Shown here in pieces: positions 1 through 8,726 of a DNA stretch of 39,131 nucleotides; within the stretch, counting starts at the first letter, position 1; each line of letters begins with the position of its first letter. The DNA comes from Micavibrio sp. UBA6139 (GTDB lineage Bacteria > Pseudomonadota > Alphaproteobacteria > Micavibrionales > Micavibrionaceae). Location of the stretch: the NCBI GenBank assembly GCA_002423285.1, contig DIVF01000016.1, forward strand, positions 1 through 39,131, in the 5' to 3' direction. Both the position numbers and the translations under genes were made by a program. The notes beneath the pieces are model-generated. The model searched no databases, was not told the DNA's origin, and saw only the letters and a program-made list of their open reading frames with translations.

Positions 1-304
1 CCGGACTTTTGCAACAGGTCTATTCCTCTAATCTCGCCTTTTTGGCTCTTCAATGGCTGTTCCCGGGACTTTCGTGGGGGGAAAGGGATCACCAGATACG
101 ACCCAAACCCGGAAACTTATTATTTACTGAAGATAAACATAGTTTTTTCATAATTTGGCACTCCTGTCAACTTTTTTATGAAAAAAAACTTTCCAGAACT
201 CGTCTTTTTTATATTGCGGAAAACCCAAGTTGTGCGTTAAATAGTCTTCCTAAAGGCAAAACTTAAAGTTCAGAAAAAAATAAGTAGCCAAGAGTACAAA
301 GCAC
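1..304. other. AT-rich upstream region, no gene recognised
   Basis: No convincing gene. An 85-codon open frame (9-266, plus) has low-complexity, non-protein-like content and no ribosome binding site, so I do not call it. The AT-rich stretch at about 120-235 is a plausible promoter area for the XRE gene that starts at 305, but no clear -35/-10 pair with good spacing stands out. The first 20 bases resemble sequences seen at some insertion-sequence ends (TTTTGCAACAG); without the flank this cannot be judged. Confidence 0.4.
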
Positions 305-979
305 ATGAGCATTACCACTGCACAAATCCGCGGAGCACGCGGCATTCTAAACTGGAGCCAATCCGATCTTGCCGGGCATACTGGTATTTCCGCGACCTCC
401 ATTGGCAGCATTGAAAACAGCCAAAGCACGCCCCGTGCCAATACGCTGAACACGATTCAAAAGGCATTTGAAAATGCCGGTATTGAGTTTATCGGTCTGG
501 ATGGTGTGCGTCTTCGTCGCAGTGATATTCGTGTCTATGAAGGGCGCGAAAGCTTCTGGGGCTTTTATGAAGATATTTATCAGTCCCTGCAGGCGAACCC
601 CGGCGAAGTCATGGTCAGCAACGCCAATGAGCGTGAGTTTGAAAACTGGCTGACCAAAGAACAAATCGCCATGCATACGAAAAATATGCAGGGCCTGTCC
701 GGCATCAATTATAAAATCCTGCTGAAGGAAGGCGACAGCTATTTCCTGGCCAGCACGGATTATGCCGATTACCGCTGGATACCAAAGGAACAATTCTCGT
801 CCGTTCCATTCTATGTGTACGCCGATAAGCTGGCGATTTTATTGTTTAACGAAGAACCCACGGTCATTGTCGTCAATTACCCGTCCGTGGCCGATGCCTA
901 TCGCACACAATTCCGCGCGATGTGGCAAAACGCAATCGTTCCGCAATTAACAGCCACAGCTGTTAAGGGCAAAAAATAG
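305..979 (+). CDS. XRE-family helix-turn-helix transcriptional regulator
   Basis: A 224-residue protein with an N-terminal Cro/C1-type helix-turn-helix at about residues 5-60 (RGARGILNWSQSDLAGHTGI, then SIGSIENSQSTP), the usual DNA-binding part of XRE regulators. The remaining 160 residues are a mixed alpha/beta domain that I do not recognise; it may sense a ligand. The ATG at 305 has only a weak purine-rich sequence upstream, but it sits exactly where an XRE domain should begin. The stop lies 15 bases before the TTG of the methyltransferase gene, so the two are probably co-transcribed, and this protein may regulate that operon. The DNA-binding role is sound; the target is inference. Confidence 0.8.
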   Translation: MSITTAQIRGARGILNWSQSDLAGHTGISATSIGSIENSQSTPRANTLNTIQKAFENAGIEFIGLDGVRLRRSDIRVYEGRESFWGFYEDIYQSLQANPGEVMVSNANEREFENWLTKEQIAMHTKNMQGLSGINYKILLKEGDSYFLASTDYADYRWIPKEQFSSVPFYVYADKLAILLFNEEPTVIVVNYPSVADAYRTQFRAMWQNAIVPQLTATAVKGKK

Positions 980-994
980 AACCGGGATCAGACA

Positions 995-2227
995 TTGGCT
1001 AGAACACGCAAGACAGGACAGCACCGGAATGCCCATAAACAGCCCCAATCTCAGGTGGTTGCTGTTTATATGCCCCGTGTTGAGCTCTGTGCGCCGAAAC
1101 TGGCCAAGATGAATTCCAAAAACCTGAATCCATCCAGTTTCAAAAACGCGTTCATGCAAACACTGCGCGGTCAGGGCAATGGCTTGCTGACGGCGCATCT
1201 GTATCACGAACCCGCCCACGACACGGGCGCGAAAGACACGCACGATTTAGGCGTCGATGCGGCTGCAAAATCACGGTCCAACCGTTTACTGTATGGCGGT
1301 TTGGCTTGGGAAGCCTTCGTTCAAGAAGGTGGATCGTATGACATTTTAGACAGCGACATGAACGCCATTGAGAAAGCCATGAAGGCTGGCTTGATTGATA
1401 AACTGCCCCAGACCATGAATATCATTGAATATGGTCCGGGCGGGAAAAGCGGCGTGCGCAAACCAGCCCATCTGTTACAGGCGATTAGACAGCATCCATC
1501 GGGAAGAACCATCAATAGCTATACAGCCGTTGATATTTTGAACCGCTTTGCGACGGAATCCGCCCTTGAAATTCACGAAGAATTTAATCTGCGCGCCTTT
1601 GCGGTTGTCGGTGATTTCACCAGCAAGAATAAACTGGCCCTGCCCCGCAATACAGGATCTGTGCCGGTCGCAACCAGCTTTGGCGGCGGTTTCGCCAATG
1701 CCCCTGATTACAGCCCCATTCAGGGCCGCAACGGCAAAAGCAACGCAGCCGTCCATTTTTCCCAGATGAACCGCCAGCATGGCCTTGGGTCTTATCTGCT
1801 GATGACTTATCACTGTGAACGCGACCCGGCGAAATTGATGGAAGAATATCGCCGTACCGAAAATCTGGAGGCGTTTATCCTGAGCGGTTTTGTACGTGCG
1901 ATTGGCGAAGGCGTCATCATCGATAAAGGGTATGACCCGTTCAGCCATTGGGAAATTGACCCGACCTATGACGATAAAATTCATGCCGTCATTGAATACG
2001 CCGTCTGCAAGGATGACCATTCTGTTGCGACACGGGAAGAAACATTCCATTTCAAACAAGGCGCCAGAATTCCAATGACCCTGTCCCATAAATGGAACAA
2101 GGCCGATTACAAGGAGATTCTGGGCAAGGCCGGGTATGAAATCATGAACGATGCCTCGAACGAGAATGAAACCAGCCCACACGGGATTATTCTGGCCAAG
2201 GCCGTTCGCAAGCCCAGCTGTCCTTAA
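995..2227 (+). CDS. EgtD-like SAM-dependent methyltransferase (Methyltransf_33 / DUF2260 type)
   Basis: A protein of up to 410 residues resembling the histidine-specific methyltransferase EgtD family. The SAM-binding glycine motif is IIEYGPGGKSG around residues 143-153, followed by YTAVDIL with the acidic residue that would hold the SAM ribose. A late segment (QGARIPMTLSHKWNKADY) corresponds to the EgtD end region around RTEISxKF. EgtD makes hercynine by trimethylating histidine. Here the glutamate of that region, which binds the substrate amine in EgtD, appears absent in my alignment by eye, and no egtB is nearby, so the substrate is probably not simply histidine. The start is uncertain: TTG 995 gives 410 residues, and ATG codons at about residues 26 and 39 would give a length nearer to EgtD. 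Confidence 0.7.
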   Translation: MARTRKTGQHRNAHKQPQSQVVAVYMPRVELCAPKLAKMNSKNLNPSSFKNAFMQTLRGQGNGLLTAHLYHEPAHDTGAKDTHDLGVDAAAKSRSNRLLYGGLAWEAFVQEGGSYDILDSDMNAIEKAMKAGLIDKLPQTMNIIEYGPGGKSGVRKPAHLLQAIRQHPSGRTINSYTAVDILNRFATESALEIHEEFNLRAFAVVGDFTSKNKLALPRNTGSVPVATSFGGGFANAPDYSPIQGRNGKSNAAVHFSQMNRQHGLGSYLLMTYHCERDPAKLMEEYRRTENLEAFILSGFVRAIGEGVIIDKGYDPFSHWEIDPTYDDKIHAVIEYAVCKDDHSVATREETFHFKQGARIPMTLSHKWNKADYKEILGKAGYEIMNDASNENETSPHGIILAKAVRKPSCP

Positions 2228-2265
2228 CCGCCCACATCCGACCCCCGCACGAGCATTTATAGATC

Positions 2266-2646
2266 ATGACATCTGCCCACGAACTTGACGGTGTTTATCA
2301 GGTTAGCAGCACAACCAGCTATCAAGGCCCGCTGGAAATGAAAAGCGATGGCACAACCACCATCGTAAATGGCCAGACGCACCGCCGGGACAAGGCCAAT
2401 TGCTTGTGGACCAGCACATTTACAATTATCAGTGAAACAGAAGTTGAAATGGTTTCGGTCGCAGACCCAAGCGATGCCGCGCCGGATTTTTCCCTGCTGC
2501 GCCCGGATGGTTCGCCGTCACGCCAGCCTGTCACCTATAAAACTATTTTAAAACTGGCGCGGAAAGGTGATAAAATTCAACTATCCGGCCAGATTGAATA
2601 TGGTGACAACATTACTTTCATCACCATGCGTCGAAACGGCGCATAA
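2266..2646 (+). CDS. conserved-looking small hypothetical protein
   Basis: A 126-residue protein with no family I recognise. It has no signal peptide or membrane segment. The pattern of alternating polar and hydrophobic residues, with short strands such as DGVYQVSSTT, TTTIVNGQT and TFTIISETEVEMVSV, suggests a small soluble beta-barrel or lipocalin-like fold. It begins 38 bases after the methyltransferase stop, in the same direction, and probably belongs to that operon. No Shine-Dalgarno is obvious before ATG 2266. Its stop is two bases from the stop of the convergent arginase gene. Any role in the pathway of its neighbour is a guess. Confidence 0.6.
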   Translation: MTSAHELDGVYQVSSTTSYQGPLEMKSDGTTTIVNGQTHRRDKANCLWTSTFTIISETEVEMVSVADPSDAAPDFSLLRPDGSPSRQPVTYKTILKLARKGDKIQLSGQIEYGDNITFITMRRNGA

Positions 2647-2648
2647 GC

Positions 2649-3566
2649 CTACTCCGCTGGCAACAGCTCAGCCAAAAGATCAATCATGAACTGATAGGTT
2701 TTATCCGCCCCCGGCAAGGTCGGGTTAAATTCCACGATCTCAATCAAGGGCACCGGATAGGCGCGGACAATTCCGGACAAGACCGGGATGATTTCATCGG
2801 GCAGAAACCCACCGGGAACAGGTGTGCCCGTGGCCGGGGCAATGTCCGGGGCAAAACCATCCAGATCAATTGATAAGACAATCTGGTCACAGCGCATGGC
2901 CAATTGCATGACGGCATCTTGCACCGTTCCAGCGATATTGCGGCTGCGTAAATCTTCCATGCTGATGAGATTCATGCCAAGCGATTTGGCATTTTCAATT
3001 TCACCGGCATCAACATCGCGCAAGCCCAGATAGAGAACATTTTCAGGACGCAGCACCGGCGAGGTCACACCGGGGACCAGCAAAGTATCATCCAGCCCCA
3101 GCAAACTGCCCATCGGCATGCCGTGCAGTGATTTTGAAACAGAAGATTGCAAGCTGTGCAAATCAGGATGCGCATCAACCCAGATGACACCGATGGTGGC
3201 TTCCTCGCCCATCGCCATTTGCACACCGGCGATGGACCCGGCCGCCATGCTGTGATCACCGCCAATGGCAACAACGCGGTTGCCCTGACGCAGTTCAGCT
3301 GCAACATTTTCTGCCAGAACATGCAAATGCCACGCGACTGTTTCAAGACGCTCCGGCGTGCCCAATGCCGTCAATGGCACATGCGCGGTTTGACCATAGG
3401 GGCCGTTCCAATGCATTTCGGGATCACACGCCCACACAGCAGAAACACCATGCGCGTGTAGTTTTTCTGTCAGGCCCTGTTCATAACAATACACAGCGCC
3501 CAGCTCCGCCCCCGGTTTGGACGCCCCGGCACCACAGACATACGGGATCAAAGATACTGGATTCAT
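2649..3566 (-). CDS. rocF: arginase (ureohydrolase family)
   Basis: A 305-residue ureohydrolase, the normal length. The Mn-binding motifs are all present: GGDHS with His105, DAHPDLH with Asp131, His133 and Asp135, and SIDLDGFAPD with Asp234 and Asp236. The loop ending in HGMP and the segment PATGTPVPGG favour arginase over agmatinase. It would hydrolyse arginine to ornithine and urea in the cytoplasm. The gene stands alone, convergent with the methyltransferase operon and with about 95 bases between its start and the end of manC. Agmatinase or another ureohydrolase specificity cannot be excluded by motif alone. Confidence 0.88.
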   Translation of the reverse strand: MNPVSLIPYVCGAGASKPGAELGAVYCYEQGLTEKLHAHGVSAVWACDPEMHWNGPYGQTAHVPLTALGTPERLETVAWHLHVLAENVAAELRQGNRVVAIGGDHSMAAGSIAGVQMAMGEEATIGVIWVDAHPDLHSLQSSVSKSLHGMPMGSLLGLDDTLLVPGVTSPVLRPENVLYLGLRDVDAGEIENAKSLGMNLISMEDLRSRNIAGTVQDAVMQLAMRCDQIVLSIDLDGFAPDIAPATGTPVPGGFLPDEIIPVLSGIVRAYPVPLIEIVEFNPTLPGADKTYQFMIDLLAELLPAE

Positions 3567-3661
3567 AAAAACTGGATGCCCCCTGCACCGCGTTCAACGC
3601 CTTAACTTTAGGTGATTAAAATACGGCATGGTGCAGCGCAATTGCAAGCCCCGCCCCGATC

Positions 3662-4516
3662 TTATCCAGCCATGCGGCGCAGCAGGGCCGGCCAGGTGCC
3701 AAGATCAGACCAATCCAGATCAATCGGCATGACAAGGGTTTTATCGGAACGCTCCATCACCGCGACATCAATCGAACAGGCGGGTGCGGCGGCGAATTCA
3801 GGGCCCAGCGTAATGCAATCTGTTCCGCTATCGCTGTCTCGCCGGACGGATTGGGTAGCCATTTTGACCTGCGTCAATAGAGCAGGCTCAAAGCGTGCTA
3901 ATTCCTCCTGCGCCGTTTGGGCGGATAATAAAAATATACCGCTGTTCCAATCGCAATCACCATTTTTAATGAGGTCCTTTGCAACATCATAGTCCGGTTT
4001 TTCGATGAAGCGTTCAATTTGGTAAATACCAGCATCCATCGCCTTACCACGGCGAATATAGCCAAACCCGGTTTCCACGCGGCGTGGCCGAATGCCAAAG
4101 GCAATAACCCATCCTTGCGCCGCCAAAGCTGCGGCACGCTCAACCGCAGCAAATAAAATTTCGGGATTGCGAATGTCATGATCGCTGGGCAGAATCAAAA
4201 GCAGATCAGCGCCATCATGCAGCACACTGGCCGCCGCCAAAGCCGGTGCGGTATTGCGCCCCACGGGTTCCAAAATGATCTGGCGCGGAGTGGTATCAAT
4301 TTCAGCCATATCGCGAAGGGCGCGGTCACGCAGCGCCAGATTTAAAACCAGAACCGGAGCCGCCATGCCGCGCATACGGAGCATGGTTTTTTGTAACATC
4401 GACCCGCCGCGCCGCCATTTTAAAAACGGTTTTGGACAAGAGGATGTTGAAAAGGGCCGCAAACGCCGCCCCAAACCACCACATAAGACAACCGGAATGA
4501 TTTTATTAAGCGGCAT
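3662..4516 (-). CDS. manC: mannose-1-phosphate guanylyltransferase, short form
   Basis: A 284-residue nucleotidyltransferase that makes GDP-mannose from mannose-1-phosphate and GTP. It shows the pyrophosphorylase signature in the form CGGLGRRLRP (usual form GGxGTRLWP), then PKPFLK, EPVGRNTAPA, PSDHDI, a GYI segment, IEKPD, WNSGIF, and SIDVAVME near the end followed by DWSDLGTW. It lacks the C-terminal cupin-like isomerase domain of the about 470-residue bifunctional ManC/AlgA enzymes. The ATG overlaps the last codons of fcl by 11 bases, so it is the last gene of gmd-fcl-manC. Together these convert mannose-1-phosphate to GDP-L-fucose for surface polysaccharide. Confidence 0.88.
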   Translation of the reverse strand: MPLNKIIPVVLCGGLGRRLRPFSTSSCPKPFLKWRRGGSMLQKTMLRMRGMAAPVLVLNLALRDRALRDMAEIDTTPRQIILEPVGRNTAPALAAASVLHDGADLLLILPSDHDIRNPEILFAAVERAAALAAQGWVIAFGIRPRRVETGFGYIRRGKAMDAGIYQIERFIEKPDYDVAKDLIKNGDCDWNSGIFLLSAQTAQEELARFEPALLTQVKMATQSVRRDSDSGTDCITLGPEFAAAPACSIDVAVMERSDKTLVMPIDLDWSDLGTWPALLRRMAG

Positions 4517-5453
4517 GGGTGATCACGCGCCGTCCGCGATAATCAAGAATGGCCCCACGAAGCCCGGTGTGAAAATCAACAGAAGGGGCCCAGCCCAAAG
4601 CCCGCAAATTTGTAGAATCCAGAACTTTGCGCGGCGTTCCATCCGGCATGGATGCGTCAAAATGGATTTGCCCGTGATAGCCAATTTCATCGGCAATCAT
4701 CTGCGCCAGATTTGCGATGGAAATTTCAACGCCCGACCCAATATTCAACGGCATTGCCCCATCGTAATCATTCATCATGACAATCAGGGCCTTGGCCAGA
4801 TCGTCGATATACAAAAATTCACGCAGCGGCGTTCCTGTGCCCCATAAGGTGACATGGTCTGCGCCCACACGCAGGGCATCATCGAATTTCATGATCAAAG
4901 CGGGAATGACATGAGATTGCAGGGCATCATAACGATCACCGGGACCATATAAATTGCACGGCATGGTGGAGATGAAGTTGCAACCATATTGGGTGCGGTA
5001 AGATTGGCACAGGGCAATGCCGGTAATCTTTGCCAAGGCATAGGCTTCATTGGTTTTTTCCAGCGGCCCGGTCATCAGCGATGATTCAGAAATAGGCTGG
5101 GCACAGTCACGCGGATAGATGCAGGATGAGCCAAGATAAAGAAGCTTTTCAACGCCCGTCTCCGCCGCGGCATCAATAACATTGGCGGCAATCATCAGAT
5201 TATCATATAAAAATTCACCGGGGCGGGTGCGGTTGGCTTCGATGCCACCGACTGTAGCCGCGGCCAGAAAAATGGCATCCGGCTTATGACGGGACATCCA
5301 TGTTTTCACCGCATCCTGATGGCGCAGATCAAGCGTTTTGCGGTCCGTTTCCAGCAAAGTGATAGCGGATGATGACAGGGCCCGCACCAGCGACTGGCCG
5401 ACCATGCCGCCCTGCCCCGCGATCCAGATTTTTTTGAAGCTATTCCGCAGCAA
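4506..5453 (-). CDS. fcl: GDP-L-fucose synthase
   Basis: An NADPH-dependent epimerase/reductase of the short-chain dehydrogenase fold that turns GDP-4-keto-6-deoxymannose into GDP-L-fucose. A Rossmann motif (IAGQGGMVGQS) opens the protein, followed by GSSCIYP with the catalytic serine and YALAK with the Tyr/Lys pair. The open frame extends to ATG 5549, but that adds 32 residues coded inside gmd with no place in the family. I prefer TTG 5453, which lies 14 bases inside the end of gmd, has a purine run (GTGGGG) upstream, and gives 315 residues, the family norm. CTG 5450 is an alternative. The overlap implies translational coupling with gmd. Confidence 0.88.
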   Translation of the reverse strand: MLRNSFKKIWIAGQGGMVGQSLVRALSSSAITLLETDRKTLDLRHQDAVKTWMSRHKPDAIFLAAATVGGIEANRTRPGEFLYDNLMIAANVIDAAAETGVEKLLYLGSSCIYPRDCAQPISESSLMTGPLEKTNEAYALAKITGIALCQSYRTQYGCNFISTMPCNLYGPGDRYDALQSHVIPALIMKFDDALRVGADHVTLWGTGTPLREFLYIDDLAKALIVMMNDYDGAMPLNIGSGVEISIANLAQMIADEIGYHGQIHFDASMPDGTPRKVLDSTNLRALGWAPSVDFHTGLRGAILDYRGRRVITHAA

Positions 5454-6483
5454 GGCCCATACCCCACACGCCGCCAGACACTGCAATACGTTCCGCATCG
5501 ACCATTTCGGCAACCAGTTGATGGAAATGCGTTTTCGCTGTCCAGCCAAGACGCGTTTTTGCCTTGGTTGCGTCCCCGATCAAATGATTGATGTCTGCGG
5601 GGCGGAAAAAATCCGGGTTGATTTTGACCAGAAGATCGCCACTGCGGGTGCAATGTCCGGTTTCATCAACACCTGTCCCGCGCCATTCAAGACTGCGGCC
5701 CAGATGGGCATAGGCAGCAATCACAAAATCACGCACGCTATGCGCTTCACCCGTGGCCAGAACATAATCATCGGGCGCGTCTTGTTGGAGCATCACCCAC
5801 ATGCCCTCAACATAATCACGGGCATGGCCCCAATCGCGGCGGGATTCAAGATTTCCCAGCTCCAGCACTTCCCCACGCGCAACAGCGCGGGCGATTTTGC
5901 GGGTGACGAATTCTTCGCCGCGCAGCGGGCTTTCGTGATTAAACAAAATACCGTTACAGGCGAAGATTCCATAGGCCTGACGATAGGTCTTCATCAGCCA
6001 ATAGGCATAGAGTTTTGCAGCAGCATAGGGGCTGCACGGGGCAAAGGGTGTTTCTTCATTCTGTGGACCCGGCATATTGCCAAACATTTCAGAGCTGGAG
6101 GCCTGATACAGGCGCACGCGCTGTTCCATGCCGCACAGACGAATGGCTTCGAGCAGGCGCAGCGTGCCCAGACCATTCACATTGGCGGTTTGTTCCGGGA
6201 CGATGAAGCTGACCCCGACATGGCTTTGCGCGGCGAGGTTATAGATTTCATCAGGCAGGGTTGTTTGCAGCAGGCGGATCAAACTGGCGCTGTCGGTCAT
6301 ATCACCCAGGTGCAGATGGAAATCACGATGATCGGCCAGATCGCCATTCAGGCGTTCGCGGTCATCGGTCGCGGCGTAACAGCGCATGCCGTGAACGACA
6401 TAGCCCTGCCCCAACAAAAACCGCGCCAAAATGGCGCCGTCTTGCCCGGTGATACCAGTGATAAGTGCGCTTTTCCGGCCCAT
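5440..6483 (-). CDS. gmd: GDP-mannose 4,6-dehydratase
   Basis: First gene of the GDP-fucose operon. It removes water from GDP-mannose to give GDP-4-keto-6-deoxymannose. The NADP-binding motif GITGQDG is at the N-terminus, LYQASSSEMFG carries the catalytic serine/threonine region, and YAAAK holds the Tyr/Lys pair; FNHESPLRGEEFVTRKI is a hallmark of Gmd. The open frame starts at 6504, but the ATG at 6483 (MGRKSALITG) puts the Rossmann strand at the expected place and has TCAGG about 8 bases upstream. Length 347 residues, normal for the family. There are no glycosyltransferases next to the operon, so the fucose-containing product must be assembled elsewhere. Confidence 0.92.
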   Translation of the reverse strand: MGRKSALITGITGQDGAILARFLLGQGYVVHGMRCYAATDDRERLNGDLADHRDFHLHLGDMTDSASLIRLLQTTLPDEIYNLAAQSHVGVSFIVPEQTANVNGLGTLRLLEAIRLCGMEQRVRLYQASSSEMFGNMPGPQNEETPFAPCSPYAAAKLYAYWLMKTYRQAYGIFACNGILFNHESPLRGEEFVTRKIARAVARGEVLELGNLESRRDWGHARDYVEGMWVMLQQDAPDDYVLATGEAHSVRDFVIAAYAHLGRSLEWRGTGVDETGHCTRSGDLLVKINPDFFRPADINHLIGDATKAKTRLGWTAKTHFHQLVAEMVDAERIAVSGGVWGMGLAAE

Positions 6484-6592
6484 AATTGACCTGATCCGAT
6501 GCATTTATAAATTGAGCTTTAAAATATGCCTTTGTATGCATGAATCATGCGCAAAAAGCGATCATTTTTGCATCAAAAAAGTGTAATTGCCG
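6484..6592. other. intergenic promoter/hairpin region between fatty acid hydroxylase and gmd
   Basis: An AT-rich gap. A 7-bp hairpin (GCAAAAA at 6551-6557, TTTTTGC at 6565-6571) lies just after the stop of the fatty acid hydroxylase gene and could end its transcript. Closer to gmd, AT-rich runs such as TTTATAAAT at about 6503-6511 on the minus strand could be the -10 of a gmd promoter. Neither is strong. Confidence 0.3.
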
Positions 6593-7486
6593 CTATTCCG
6601 CAGCTTCTGGCTGGTTGTTATTTTTCATATTTCTGAAAGGCCAGGCCAGCTGCTCGATAAACCGCGATGGCATCTGCTCGCTGATCCCGATATTGGCCGG
6701 GGGGCGGCGGTTTTCGTTGAACCATGTACCAAACAGCATGTCCCAAAGAACAACGTTTTCACCGTAATTCATATTCCCTTCGCGCAGATCACGGCTGTGA
6801 TGCCAACGGTGCAGACCCGGTGTGTTGAACACATAAGACAACGGCCCGAAACGCATTTCAACATTGCAGTGCGTAAGAATACCAACATAAGCCGTAATCG
6901 CAGACAGCCATGTCAACACCTCCATCGGTGCGCCGACCAGCAGCAAGACAGTCATCCCCATCACGACACTTTTCAGGGAATCGATAAAATGGAAACGGCC
7001 TGTGTTGATGATCCATAATTTTGTAACGCTGTGATGGATGGCATGGAACTTCCAGAAGAACGGAATTTCATGCGCCATGCGGTGGCTCCAGTAGAGGGCA
7101 AATTCGGAAACAAAAACACCCAGAATAATCTGCGCCCAGAGCGGCCAGTCACGCGGCCAGATACTATGGCCGGGTTCAGACATTGGCGTGATGTAGCTGG
7201 CAAGGCCTATGGCGGAGCTGAAGACGATCAGGGTTTGCACGGTCCCCTTACTCATCAAAGTATGCGCGATATTGGCCAGTGTTTGCCCATCAGAAGGCAT
7301 CCATTCCTGTTCATGCGGCATTTTGCGTTCCAACATGAATAAACATGCGGCCAGCGAAAAATAAATGACGTTAAAAGCAATCACCGGATGATCAACAGAA
7401 AAACCATAAGCCGTTCCAGCCAAGCACGATACCAGCAAAACAGGCCATGCCAGACATGACACAGCAAAACGCAACTTCGTATTCAT
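6593..7486 (-). CDS. fatty acid hydroxylase / sterol desaturase family membrane protein
   Basis: A 297-residue integral membrane di-iron enzyme. The histidine boxes that bind iron are clear: HRMAHE, HAIHHS and HRWHHSRD, with an isolated THCNVE histidine between them. Several hydrophobic segments flank these (residues about 8-30, 36-52, 78-100, 115-135, 170-200). Members insert hydroxyl groups or double bonds into lipids; the substrate here cannot be told. The ATG at 7486 is preceded by GAGGGG at proper spacing. The stop of the upstream gene would be 15 bases away, so it may be read from the same transcript as the receiver genes. Confidence 0.85.
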   Translation of the reverse strand: MNTKLRFAVSCLAWPVLLVSCLAGTAYGFSVDHPVIAFNVIYFSLAACLFMLERKMPHEQEWMPSDGQTLANIAHTLMSKGTVQTLIVFSSAIGLASYITPMSEPGHSIWPRDWPLWAQIILGVFVSEFALYWSHRMAHEIPFFWKFHAIHHSVTKLWIINTGRFHFIDSLKSVVMGMTVLLLVGAPMEVLTWLSAITAYVGILTHCNVEMRFGPLSYVFNTPGLHRWHHSRDLREGNMNYGENVVLWDMLFGTWFNENRRPPANIGISEQMPSRFIEQLAWPFRNMKNNNQPEAAE

Positions 7487-7501
7487 AGTCCCCTCGTTAA
7501 C

Positions 7502-8002
7502 TCAGCTATATTTCGCGATTGCCGCCGCAACCGTTTTTTTCAATTCCTCACCCAGCGGGTGCTCCTGGTTTTTCAGGTTCTGGCTATAGGCCACCTGCAT
7601 CACATCGATATGCGCCTGAACGATAATAATTTGTTCCGGCAAGGACAGATCAATGTTCAAGATGTAGTCTCGCAAAGATTCGCCAAAATATTCCATCAGG
7701 TCAAAACCGAACGTCCCGGCCAGATCCTTGATCTGGTTTGCGGTGTTGGACATTTTTTGCGCAGTGTCTTTACGATTTTCCGCAGGCAGCGCCTGAACAT
7801 CGACCCAGATGGCATTCAGCTCTTCCAGCGATTTTTTAATTTCTGCCGGGTACATATCAGACATTTTTTGAATAACCGCATTGGCGCGTTCAACGGCCTT
7901 CACGTCCAGCTTACCCGGACCCCCGCCATGCGTGCCGCCCGCCTTGATTTTCAGGCGATTGACACGGTTATAGATTTCTACTTTTGCATTTTCATCAGTC
8001 AT
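7502..8002 (-). CDS. hypothetical alpha-helical protein linked to receiver genes
   Basis: A 166-residue protein (MTDENAKVEIYNRVNRLKIK...) that I do not recognise. It is mostly helical and soluble, with a glycine-rich stretch (AGGTHGGGPGKL) near residue 21. The open frame begins at 8053, but that would overlap the upstream receiver gene; ATG 8002 has CAGGACAA upstream and clears that gene by 25 bases. It lies directly behind two CheY-like genes and ahead of the lipid hydroxylase gene. A partner or output of the receivers, perhaps a phosphotransfer-like helical bundle, is possible, but I see no defined histidine motif to support that. Confidence 0.6.
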   Translation of the reverse strand: MTDENAKVEIYNRVNRLKIKAGGTHGGGPGKLDVKAVERANAVIQKMSDMYPAEIKKSLEELNAIWVDVQALPAENRKDTAQKMSNTANQIKDLAGTFGFDLMEYFGESLRDYILNIDLSLPEQIIIVQAHIDVMQVAYSQNLKNQEHPLGEELKKTVAAAIAKYS

Positions 8003-8027
8003 TCTTATTGTCCTGTCATTGACGGTC

Positions 8028-8606
8028 TTAAAGTCTTTCATTGTGCTGAACAACCTGCTCAGTGTTCATCAGGCGGCGTTCCTCTTGTCTCCAGGGCACA
8101 ATCTTGCGGCGGCGGTCGGGGCCAAAGAATGTTGCCGTTTTAACAAAGGGGCGTGGATTATCAATCATCGCCAGAATACGGGCCGCCATTTTTTCAGCGG
8201 AGATCGGTTTCACAAGCGCTTCGCTGGCGCCGTGATCGCGGGCAATGCCGACAATATCCTCACTGGTAAAGGCGCTGAGCAGCATAATCGGAGTAAAGCG
8301 TATCTGATCGCTTTGATGATTACGCACCCAGTCAATAAGTTCAACCCCGGACCCGTCTGGCATCATCCAGTCGGTAAGGATCAGATCAATGCCCTTTACA
8401 CTGTTATTGCGGGCCTGTGACTGGGTAATCGTCAAAAGCTCAATCGCTTCGGCCCCACTATTGCAGACCATGATACCACCAATCCCGAAAGCGCGGAGCA
8501 TTGATGCACATAAATCTTGCATAAATTCATAGTCATCCACCAGAAGAACCGTAAAGTTCTTGAGCGAATAGACGGCTTGCGCAGTTTGTAGCTTGGGTGT
8601 TTCCAT
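8028..8606 (-). CDS. CheY-like response regulator receiver protein (paralogue 1)
   Basis: A 192-residue single-domain response regulator. The acidic pair is Asp24/Asp25 (VLLVDDYEFM), the phospho-acceptor is Asp79 (LILTDWMMPDGSG), and Lys133 (ALVKP) completes the site. After the receiver comes a 50-residue tail with NPRPFVKTATFFGPDRRRK and a basic/acidic end, and no DNA-binding domain. The tail motif FFGPDRRR is shared with its neighbour. There is no histidine kinase nearby, so the kinase is encoded elsewhere. It is clearly a duplicate of the gene 120 bases upstream. Confidence 0.85.
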   Translation of the reverse strand: METPKLQTAQAVYSLKNFTVLLVDDYEFMQDLCASMLRAFGIGGIMVCNSGAEAIELLTITQSQARNNSVKGIDLILTDWMMPDGSGVELIDWVRNHQSDQIRFTPIMLLSAFTSEDIVGIARDHGASEALVKPISAEKMAARILAMIDNPRPFVKTATFFGPDRRRKIVPWRQEERRLMNTEQVVQHNERL

Positions 8607-8726
8607 GGCCTGTATCCTAGCGATTTACCGCCATTTTTTAAAGCCAGAATTGTTAGTTCCGACATTTTCGGGGATAACACTCCGGCATCAGATAAAAACC
8701 GAACCAGAACAGGCCTAAACGAGAAA

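Noticed and set aside
9..266. An 85-codon frame at the left edge
   Set aside because: No ribosome site, no recognisable domain and poor composition; it may be partly element-derived, but it cannot be supported as a gene.
5338..6489. A 383-codon plus-strand frame
   Set aside because: It is antisense to gmd, which has full catalytic motifs; its own translation shows no domain and is rich in His, Gln and Ile as an antisense shadow would be.
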